Positions 54,204 through 64,000 of a DNA stretch of 64,000 bases are shown piece by piece. Origin of the DNA: Isoetes taiwanensis (lineage: Eukaryota; Streptophyta; Lycopodiopsida; Isoetales; Isoetaceae). The notes beneath the pieces are model-generated. The model ran no database searches and had not been told where the DNA came from. It worked only from the letters and a program-made list of their open reading frames with translations. Position 1 is the stretch's first letter. Each line of letters starts with the position of its first letter. Position numbers and translations under genes: made by a program. The stretch is from positions 64,001 to 128,000 of the forward strand of contig JAJEKV010000555.1 in the NCBI GenBank assembly GCA_021234155.1, written 5' to 3'.

Positions 54204-55075
54204 TTGCTAACTATACGAGCTATAGTTGTGTATAAAGGAGGCTCTGGATTCCAAGTCTGGAAGGAAAAGATTGAAGAATTATTAAGAGTAGAAGGACAAT
54301 GGGAAGTCATAGAAGAAGAGGAACAGAATCCTGTGGTTGTCCAAACAACCAGCAAAGACAAGTCTTATGCTAGTGCTGCTGCCTCAGGGACTGGTGGAAG
54401 TCCTAACAAAGATGCAAGTGGAGGAGTTAGCTCCATGGAAGTGACAAGTGGAGCACCAGACATTGCTCTTAAGGCAAAAATTCTGGAAGCCAAAGCTGTC
54501 ATAAAAAGCAAGCTGAGTTCTAGCATTCTGCTAAGAATGAGAAATATGTCACCAAGAGAAATGTGGATCTACCTCTTAAAGACATACCAGGTAAAAACTT
54601 CATCCCAGTTGGATGTTTTAGACAAGGAACTTAGGGATTTGAAGTATAAAAAAGGGGAGGATGTCAAGAATTTCTTTGAAAAATTGTATAATGTGATTGC
54701 TGATCTTGAAGTTGCTGGAGTTCCCATCACAAAAGAATACCAGATCTTATCCTTAGCCAGAGCATTTTCTAAATGGAGAAATCTGTCTATGTTGATTAGA
54801 AATATTGCTAAAAGTAGAGAAGAAGCTGAAAGCATGATAAAAACTGAACTAGAATAGCATGAACTGATGAAAGATGAGGAAGATGAATCCAGTGAAATTC
54901 TTTATACTGGAAAATGACGTGATGAAAAAAAGATTGGTCCATGTTTTGCATCCAATGCCTATGGTCATCTCAAGAGTAACTGTCCCAAACTATCTAAAGG
55001 AATCAAATGTTATAACTGCCAAGGTTATGGTCACTTGGCTATAAATTGTTCTAGTCCCAAGGATGTTTTAAAAAA
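54204..55075 (+). pseudogene. gag: copia gag fragment
   Basis: The open stretch 54204-54857 reads 'VVYKGGSGFQVWKEKIEELL', then 'SSSILLRMRNMSPREMWIYL' and 'VKNFFEKLYNVIADLEVAGV'. It parallels the gag of the copia element at 48557-49885 block by block. After a TAG at 54855 two knuckles remain: 'CFASNAYGHLKSNCP' (first Cys pair broken) and 'CYNCQGYGHLAINC'. No protease, LTR or primer site is found, so only the 5' part of an element remains. It is related to the element to its left but not a copy of it. Confidence 0.75.
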
Positions 55076-55753
55076 TAAAGATACAAATACATTTCAAAGC
55101 TGGCAGAGGCTGGGGATTTACTTCTAGAGGAAGAAGAACTCAAGGCAAGGGTAGGGGCAAATCTGCACAAGTCAATATTGCTACAGAACAAGCAAGTGAG
55201 CCAGAAGAGGAGTTTGACGAAAATGCAGAGGTAAGAAAATCTAAACTACTGTAATTTCAGAAAGCAAACTAAAGAATGATGATGGGCTTCTTGATGTGAA
55301 AATGGAAGTGGAAGATGCCCTCATAGGGTGACCATTTCAGTGGAGAGCCGAGCTAGGGGATTTCTATACATGCCATATCTTGCACCAGGCTTTAGGGGAG
55401 AAGTTTGACAGCTGGTCTTTCTAAGTCTAGCCAGCTTTAAGCTGACTGTTTTTAGACCCCGACAATGCAGCATTCTGCTATGCACCTTAGCTACAACATT
55501 TTGAGAATCAGGGTCCTTTAACTACTGATATCTATCTGTTACTTCTTTTGCTATTCTGCTACCCAATCGAATAAGTTTCAGTTCATGGAGGATGAAGAGG
55601 TTGAGTTTACTCCCATAATAGTCCTTGTGAAGTTTGAAGCAGTGTACTTTGTACTTTGTATTATATAAAATATAAAAATTCTTTCCTTCAAAAGAAAGAA
55701 TAAATAAATAAATAAATAAAAATTTACATCAAAATTGTTACATTACACTTATC
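55076..55753. other. Intergenic with (AATA)n tract
   Basis: No coding signal. A run of AAAT/AATA units at 55699-55722, preceded by an AT-rich stretch, may be the A-rich tail of a retro-copied sequence or a plain microsatellite. It lies about 30 bases from the end of the H3 pseudogene but on the plus-strand sense, so it is not that pseudogene's poly(A). Confidence 0.4.
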
Positions 55754-56065
55754 CTAACAATTATTCCCTCTAATCCTTCGAGCTAAGCGCAAATCTTTTG
55801 GCATAATAGTAACCCGCTTTGCATGGATAGCACAAAGATTGGTGTCGCAAAATAGGGCTATCAGGTAGTCCTCTGTTACCTCCTGTAGTGCAAGCATGGC
55901 ATATGTCTGAAATCTAAGATTGGTCTTAAATTCTTGGGCGATCTCCTAGGCCAACATCTAGAAAGGCAATTTTCACATGAGAAGTTTGGTGGACTTTTGA
56001 TATTTGCAGATCTCCCGCAGTGCCATAGCCCTTGGCCTCCACCTTGAGGCCTCTTCAGGGTTCAT
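55754..56065 (-). pseudogene. Histone H3 pseudogene
   Basis: One minus-strand frame of 104 codons carries the H3 fold without a gap: 'PRAMALREICKYQKSTKLLM', then stop, 'KLPF', stop, 'MLA', stop, '[20 protein letters not shown]', '[20 protein letters not shown]', '[20 protein letters not shown]' and an altered end NNC. The order alphaN, alpha1, alpha2, alpha3 is complete. The three stops fall where canonical H3 has Arg, Gln and Arg. The N-terminal tail before 'PRAMALREI' is not H3-like. The loop between alpha1 and alpha2 has no CenH3-type insertion, so canonical or H3.3-like origin fits best. Nearby substitutions ('[18 protein letters not shown]') show long decay. Confidence 0.85.
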
Positions 56066-57581
56066 GGAAGACCTTCCTTGTAGGGGCAGGGGGTCTAGCT
56101 TCCCGAACCAGTTATTGTCTCAAGGTCGACGAGTTTGCCCTGCTTGCATCATCCACAGGCTGAAGGCCCATCTTATAGTCCTTCCTTAGCTTGCACAAGG
56201 TAGCCTTAAGCTTCCTCTTTGTTTTGGGACCCACTTCGCCTAGCAGCTTCTCATTTGGCCGCTTGCTCCGCTTCCTGTGCTGGTACTCTTTGGGCATGCA
56301 TTTCTTTCACTTGATGATTTGAGTCCTTCCTTCCATCTCCACTCGATACCTAGTAGGGTAGGCCACCATTTCTAGTTCTATGGGCTATAGGAGTTCAGGA
56401 GTGAAATACTCTAGGACATCCTCTCATACAAACTTTTGGGCGATCTCGTCATATGAGTATCGTGGTACGCAAAAACAATCCCCCGCGATAATGCACACCC
56501 CGTCATCTAGATAAAGATATCTGGTGCCCCTATCTTAGGGTCACCCTTTGCTGCCTCCTGACCATCTGCTATGGTAGCTAAGTCTATAATTCTCTTGGCC
56601 TCCCTTCTTATGAGTTCAGCAGAGCTTACGACCTCAGCTTGAGGGGGATAATACTTGATAATAGTCTGGACTTCATCCGATTATTCCACAAGGGTGTAGC
56701 TAGTGCCCAAGGTATTGAGATTATGCAGGAAAACTGTACAGTAAGGTGGAAAACTGGATCTAGAAGCCCAACATGAAATGGTCGGTCAACTAATGAAGGA
56801 TAGGGTCTATTGCCTGAGGCCCGTCTGTTAGCCTAAACCCTAGCTCAACAAATAGTTGTGGCACCATACATGTAGTGAGACTTCGGGTCTGCCGGGTTGG
56901 AACCATGGCTTAAGGGAAGAGTGGGTGCAAGAAAAACACGGGGTCATTGCTGAAGGGGCGAGCTGGCTCAGTTAAGCAACTGGAAGGCAAGGTCAAAGTG
57001 GCGCCTTGTGGCGGGAGTATGGTACAAGGACGACCGTGCGACGTCTATGGCGGCTGGAAGAAATCCAAAAAGAGGACAAGGAAGAAAGTAATCCCCAAAA
57101 AGAGACATCCGAAAACTTAAGTTAGGAATTTTTTTTTCTCCTTTTTGAAAACTTTTTATACGACAGAATATGCGTGATCGTATATTGCATCTGGAGCATT
57201 TATACACTTTGTTTTTGAATCTTAAGAACCTAAAACTTCTTAGATGCAACACTTTGGAAAGAGCTAAAAATCTTCCACTTGGTGCACCTTGAGATGTGGC
57301 TTTTTGAGGATTTAGTTAATTCAAGTGTCCTCTATGTAGTGGTACAAGAATTGCCTCAATCTGAGCTTTCTACAAAAAGTTATGGCCGTTGAGAATAAGT
57401 GACCTTCTTCAGTCCTAATCTCAACATTCTCTCCTCCCCCCTGCATTTCTCTTCCTAATTAAACCCTCTTTCGTATACGGCATATTACACGGAGACTTAA
57501 GAGGATTTTCCACTTTAATGCTCACTACTAGATATCCGACCTAACTAATTAGGGCATAGCCAATGCTATGATCTGGTCTAA
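56066..57581 (-). other. Probable decayed interior of an LTR element
   Basis: This lies on the internal side of the primer-binding site at 57582-57603, so on the minus strand it should be leader and gag of that element. Translation gives only short, unrecognised frames. One 61-codon minus frame (56297-56112) is Lys/Arg-rich. No 3' LTR matching 57605-58445 is seen, and the H3 pseudogene on the left marks the limit of what could belong to it. Confidence 0.4.
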
Positions 57582-57603
57582 CGAGGTCATGGCTCTGATG
57601 CCA
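57582..57603 (-). other. Primer-binding site next to a lone LTR
   Basis: The minus strand reads TGGCATCAGAGCCATGACC, one base after the LTR end. It differs at one base from the initiator-Met tRNA site TGGTATCAGAGCC. Confidence 0.75.
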
Positions 57604-57604
57604 T

Positions 57605-58445
57605 TGTGATGCTCCCTGAACCTATACGATGCACATCATATTAATACGAGAATCCCCTTTCCCAACAACTCTATCATCAGGAAAGGCCATCCATCTGACT
57701 CAGACTGCTTGTGATGGCCAAGTGTCCAAGTGAAGGACACAAAGGTGTTATTCGCCCCATGCATCCTCTGGGATATTCTATATTGCGAAAGCGTACATAC
57801 ATGTACATACATGTTAGCACCAGAAACAATACATACAAATAAAATGCCATCACAAAGGGTGGCCCATCCATCATCATTATAGACATCAACATAACATCAA
57901 CATCGCATACACAAAGCATCATAGATGAGGGTTCTGCCCCGGGCTCAAACTCCATCCATAACTTCAAATTGAGCATCAATATAAGGTTACCATGCATCTA
58001 AGCACACAAGGGTTAATTCCTAGCTAGAAATTCAAGCTATCTATTCATACTAGCCAGTGTCTTGACTGGATCCAATATCTCTCAGCTTCTCCATCTTCTT
58101 TGGGTTGAGCAAGCTGCTCCTCCTCCTCCTCAAAATCCCCCAAATTGATTTGGGGCAAATTGGGGGTGAGATTCCAATTTTGATTAATCCTTGATTCAAG
58201 TACTTAGGCCCAATCGAGTTGGCCTAATTGGCACTTGCTAATAACAATATTCACATAATTAATTAAAATAATTAATTATTAGTTAACTAATCTTACATAA
58301 TTAGCTTATTTAATTACTGCCAATTTAGCATAGCTAACTTTGCCTCATTAATTCATTCCCTAGGTGATCAACACACCCTTACATTCCCATGGTGACATAT
58401 CATGTATTTTGTATGTATGGCATACAAAATACTTGGAATGTCACA
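57605..58445 (-). repeat. LTR of a gypsy (probably chromovirus) element
   Basis: Plus-strand reading begins TGTGATGCTCCC and ends GGAATGTCACA. In element orientation it starts TGTGACATTCC and ends GGGAGCATCACA, a form common in plant chromovirus LTRs. It is 841 bp long. With the primer site on its left, this is the 5' LTR of a minus-strand element. The partner LTR is not in the window. Part of it (57615-57715) is loosely repeated at 34830-34935. Confidence 0.65.
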
Positions 58446-58505
58446 GAAACCACCTAATGTCCATGGCCATTATGGAGGATAAGCCATCTCGTATGCCAAA
58501 ATGCC

Positions 58506-58570
58506 GAGAAATGCTGCATCCATGTAGCATAGCATAGCCGGAGAAATGCTGCATCCATGTAGCATAGCAT
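58506..58570. repeat. Tandem 30-bp duplication
   Basis: The block 'gagaaatgctgcatccatgt' plus ten bases occurs at 58506-58535 and 58541-58570, without differences. Confidence 0.75.
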
Positions 58571-60777
58571 AAATTAAAGTAAAGGGGGGCGGACCCTTAG
58601 AACTACAATTCAATAATCTAACTAGCATGACGTGCTAATTGCAGGCTATAGAAGAGATGGCAAGAAATGAAAGGGGGCGCATGACAACATGAATAGAAAT
58701 CTATAGAAATTTGTCCTAATTTTGAAACTCTTAATTACGTTAGTACGATGTATAAACTTTTTGAGGTTATATAATTATGTATAACGTGAATATAGCCTTC
58801 ACAATTATTGATTAATATATCGAAAGTTTATCTCCATGGCATGGCCTGAGTGGGTCCCCATGGACATAATTTTTTTTATCTCCACCATCTGCTACAGCCT
58901 CAAATCACTCTCTTAGTTCCAATTCAAAGATCATCTTTGACATCAGAGCATGCTACCGTAGCCATCGGAGCACACCCGCATCAGTTTGAGGAGCGCCTAC
59001 TCCAAACTACCTGCAAGAGATGGAGACCCCTAGAGCTGGAGGCAGCACTTCAGAAGCAGGTATTTCGAGTCGAGTAGTCCATCTGAGAGTTAGCATTCGA
59101 GATGGGTTACTATGTCATATCTCTAGTAGGGCCATTCTAGAATCCACAGTTCTGATCATGAACTTTATTCAATGAACCCTAACTGTAGTTAGATGCATGT
59201 GTCTAAAATTTAACGATTTTCTTCTTATTGATCAAGTTATATTGATATATGCTGTTGATGATCTATGACAGTGCCTCTTGTGTATGAAGGAGGGGGAAGC
59301 AGGGTGGGGAGGGGTAGAGATCTAGTAGCCCATTATTAGATGATACTTCTAGTTAGACCCAATAATTTCCATTACTATTTTGGCATGTGCATATAATCCA
59401 CCAGGCTGTGGAAGCTATGGGGTGGTGACTGAGAACTAGATAATGAGTGCTTTGAAGAAGTGGAGCTAGGACTCTGATGAGCACGGCTACATGGGGTCCT
59501 TATAGCAGACTAGGTTTATAGTCGATCACATTGTGTGGACCAGGTATACTCTGACACTCCCTGGGTTGAAGCTGCCGCCTGGACCCTCATGAGTGAGGTG
59601 TCATCCTAACTCATGTTTGGGAAAGTTTAGTCAGATATGGACATGTGTCACCATGATTCTCTAGTCATCCACAGAACCATTGTGCCTCAAGAAGGGCCTC
59701 ATCCCTGTCTCGCCTCGTTGGACAAGGGAGATGAAAGCTAGAGTAGTTCTATTGGGTGATACCATGAGATTGTGTCTCTGAAAGGCTATAATCACCACAT
59801 AGCCTATTCAACCTATTTGCGTAGTATGCACAGGAGGGGCAGATGGAGTGGTCAATCCTATCCATTTTTTATTGCCTGCCCACTATTATTCAATCTGAAG
59901 CTACCTAGAGACCTTAGCTATCAGTCAACCCTCACTTGAGTCTGAACCGAGTAGGAGCCTCCGTATGATGTTTAGAATGTTTTAGATGATCTATTTGTCA
60001 ATGGTATGATTGATGATTGAATGGATTATCATTACCCTTTGAGATAGTCTTATTATTACATGATATTAGTGCTCATCATAGTATGTTTGCCTTTCATTGA
60101 TGCAGAAGCTCGTAGAGGAAGGGACGAAATGAGACTTCCATATTCTCTACTCGACTATCTGGCCATCCTAGGCACAAGTTAGATGGAGGGCCCATATGAT
60201 GGCTAGTCGTTAGATGGGGCAATCCCTTGGTGTATACGGTGGGCAGTCGTATATAGCACAAGGAGCATCACATAGGCATTAATGAAACTAAAATAATGGT
60301 TTTGATTTTTATATTTCCATGTTTTCAACCGATGCAAATCATCTTATTTTCAAGTTAGAGTCTTAGTACATTAGAATAATAGTTGATACATGTATAATAG
60401 GCGTTATACTAGAAGTCGACATATATCTCTTCTTTGAAGCCTATTTATTATATGCCAAAGAGGAAGGCATGGGTGCTCCTAAGAAGACTTACTTTATTAC
60501 TGAAGAAGAACACAAACACGAATGTTGAGGTTCCTAAAATGCATCCAACAAAATGCCCAAGCATTATGCAAGTGGTGGCAAAGGTCTTGTTAAAGATCAC
60601 ATACTACAACTTATGATAAGAAGAAGAAAAAGGACAACCTCGTCAAAATGAATGCAAGCAAGATAGATAGAACAATATTTGTGTGATGTACATGACTCAT
60701 AGACTAGTCTCCTCCTCCTCCTCCTCGGAGCAATGATTATATCACGATGCATTTCTTACATTTTATATTAATTATAA
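58571..60777. other. Intergenic, nothing firm
   Basis: Only short frames. A (CTC)n run of about six units lies at 60710-60727. Sequence at 59400-59960 reads here and there like degraded coding sequence, but no family can be named. Confidence 0.35.
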
Positions 60778-61046
60778 TTAAAAGTGTTGAAACCTGTTCC
60801 TCATCCAAGTAAACACCCAACAATATTCACCCCAGATTTGAAGGAACCGATAACCAAAAATCAAACAAGCTGCAACATAAATGGCAAAATATGAAGAGTT
60901 TGAATGAAGAAACATATGTTTTATAGTAATACGAGAGAGATAAAGCAAAGCCTTCAAATCAAACTTTGGAGGGGACTGCAACACCTCTTCTTGAGCACTG
61001 CCACTACTCCCAATCGAACCATGGAAGGAAGAGGAGGAGAATGTAT
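60778..61046 (-). CDS. Hypothetical fragment with a possible membrane segment
   Basis: A minus-strand open stretch of nearly 90 codons starts after a TAA at about 61047. It reads 'SFHGSIGSSGSAQEEVLQSP', then 'FDLKALLYLSRITIKHMF', then a hydrophobic stretch 'FAIYVAACLIFGYRFLQIW', and stops at 60778. No start codon near its head fits; an internal Met opens at 60984. It may be an exon of an unrecognised or decayed gene. The family is unknown and the frame could be accidental. Confidence 0.25.
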
Positions 61047-61810
61047 TTCCTCGTGATGTTTATAGTTTTCACAACAAAATCTAAACTACCCTATATCTAC
61101 CTCTTTATCATGTCCATCAAAATTACCTCTTAATCTTCACTCTTCAAGTCTACAACTATTCATTTCTACTATACACTACCATATTGTAATTTGTTTGAAG
61201 GATGACAAACTTTATTTAAAGTCCACGCCAAAAGACATGTACAAATGCACATGCAGGATTAACATCTCAGAGGATAATCATGATCCATTGAGGAGGACTA
61301 CCAGACTATGCATAAGACAACGCATTTAAATAAATCACAAATATCAACTGTCATTTGGCAGGAGCATGCGAAGAGCAACGGTAGGCCTTAGCAATTCTAT
61401 CTTGTGCATCCTGAAGGATAGTAGTAGCAAGAATATCCAAGCCCTTAAAACACATACCCTTCTGCAGATAAACCACAATGACCATTCTGACGCTAACTAA
61501 AAGGCTTGCTTTGCAACTTATTCCAAGTATTCAGATAAATTATCCCCTTATAAATCACCCACTTTAACCATTGCCCGATTATAAATTATCCACTTTAACC
61601 ATTGCCCCAAATTAATTTTTTTTAACCATTGGCCCAAATAATTTCTTCTTAGTAACCACATAAACATGTTGAACCACAAGTAGTTCAACAAAACGGCTCA
61701 ATGAGTTTAATAAAATTACTCTTCCATTAGAAACATACAAAAGAGCAAACAATCTTATTTAATAATCTTATAGACAATGCCAAGTAAACCTAGGTGGGTC
61801 ATTTGCTGAG
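61047..61810. other. 3' flank of the peroxidase gene
   Basis: AT-rich. Contains the likely 3' untranslated region of the minus-strand peroxidase gene (just left of 61811). A short direct repeat, 'aaattatcc' or 'aaatcaccc' followed by 'actttaaccattgcccgat' or similar, occurs near 61550-61620. No gene is seen. Confidence 0.4.
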
Positions 61811-62906
<1,096 letters not shown>

Positions 62907-62972
62907 GTTGGAAATCAACTAGATGGGTTGAAGATGGCAAAGGATGAATGCAATTTGGAATGAACTTAAGGG

Positions 62973-62979
62973 TTAAATA
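62973..62979 (-). promoter_or_regulatory. TATA-like box of the peroxidase gene
   Basis: TATTTAA on the minus strand lies 67 bases upstream of the ATG, a fitting distance for a short leader. Assigned from position and composition only. Confidence 0.45.
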
Positions 62980-64000
62980 GGTTGATTAAGAATGTTGAAT
63001 AGTAGAATGCTGACGCAAGGAAGTGTAGTGGGTAGCTATGGTGGCCTGGTCTATGGACTAACATACTTAAATCCACATTTGACTGGACATATTCTATTTT
63101 AATAATCTGAAAAATTATACATGACGTGGGATTGGCAGAGCCGTGGAAGCAGTCTACTACGCGCTCAAGATTCTACCATGGCATTAGGTTATTGCTTTTT
63201 TGATGAGATCTGTGCATCTTTTTGGTCTTCAATCGATAGCAGCAAAGTAGTTTCGATGAAATGCAGCACACATATTCCGACATTGGCATCCCTATTTGCA
63301 AGGTATGAACTCATGAAGCAGGTTCGTTCTGCCATTCCCTTCAATGTTCTTGCATACAATCCGCAGTGATTGCCTTCTAATTTGCAAAAGTCTGACTTTT
63401 AAATCTCATTTTCAACAGTAAAAGCAACATTCTGATATATTTGGACACAGGGAGTGTTTTCAACAATAGCTGCTGTGTTTATAGGTGAAGGGTTCTGATT
63501 TTTGATAAAGTGCATAGCTTCATCCTAGAATCTTGCTAATAAGAAATCGTTACGAATGGTTATAGAAAGCTACTGGGCAGAGACCACGCAAATGACAGTC
63601 ACTAACCAGCACTTTCTCATTTTCTTTGCAAACTAATTTACCTTTACAGTGCAACTGATATTTCTTTTTCAAATCCAGATGCCAGGCAAGATCGTAAACC
63701 CAAATGTTGTTGCAAAGCCCATTTAGATCCATATGTCCTACTTATTACTCTGTTCATCGCATCTCCATCTTTGCTTAACAAGCTGATTGGCTTGCAGATA
63801 ATCTAGTAATTTTAATAATAATATAGAAGTTTGAACCCGCTTTAGATCATAACAACGTGGTATTTCAAAATCAGCCAGGACAAGAATGTACACTAAGAAA
63901 TATTATCCTATGAGTCAAGCTGGAATTACTTCCCATCTAAGATAAGTTGATAAGCGAATACTTTGGGTTGGTTGCTCTGTCATTTTTCTCTAGAAAGAAA
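62980..64000. other. Upstream region of the peroxidase gene, nothing else firm
   Basis: Promoter and intergenic DNA. An 82-codon plus-strand frame (63121-63369) and a 48-codon minus-strand frame overlap each other around 63190-63340. Neither shows a family feature. No repeat shared with other parts of the window is seen. Confidence 0.4.

Noticed and set aside
63121-63369. 82-codon plus-strand frame beyond the peroxidase gene
   Set aside because: Overlaps an equally good minus-strand frame, has no family feature and no splice context.

Overview
This is a window of a large, repeat-rich plant nuclear genome. The evidence is spliced genes with canonical GT-AG introns, a class III peroxidase (a plant-only family), a plant-type Rab7, plant LTR-retrotransposon lineages, and long AT-rich intergenic DNA. 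Nothing in the sequence fixes the species. The mix of old retroelements and LINEs would suit a large seed-plant or fern genome, but that is inference.

Only three intact host genes are supported: an ANP32-type acidic leucine-rich nuclear protein (19123-20820, +, 2 exons), a RAB7/RABG GTPase (22494-23848, +, 7 exons) and a secreted class III peroxidase (61811-62906, -, 3 exons). They show no obvious functional link. Broken host-like pieces are a trihelix DNA-binding remnant (about 3890-4172) and a histone H3 pseudogene (55754-56065, -).

Almost everything else is mobile DNA. From left to right: a 3' fragment of a non-LTR element with a pentanucleotide tail (1688-2460); a decayed full-length Ty3/gypsy element of Athila-like type with a long extra ORF after pol (4173-15123); a PIF/Harbinger transposase pseudogene (17280-17870, -); small foldback and dispersed repeats (24.4-25.8 kb, 27.5 kb); a jumbled array of chromovirus integrase and chromodomain fragments (29510-34720) that holds a 541-bp hAT-like element; and a Ty1/copia element (36238-50564, -). 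The copia element carries a 5'-truncated LINE (37656-38276) and a near-complete 8-kb LINE (39169-47227). Further right are a second, decayed copy of the same LINE family (about 51440-53780, +), a second copia gag fragment (54204-55075) and a chromovirus-type LTR with its primer-binding site (57582-58445, -).

The most unusual item is the 8-kb LINE. Besides ORF1 and the endonuclease/RT ORF2 it has a short ORF upstream of ORF1, conserved at about 57 of 97 residues in the second copy, and a 179-codon open frame starting 19 nt after the ORF2 stop. Neither product is recognised. Also notable: both full-length LTR elements have 5-bp target duplications although their two LTRs disagree over large internal blocks, and most premature stops in the LTR elements look like C-to-T changes (CAG to TAG, CAA to TAA, TGG to TGA).
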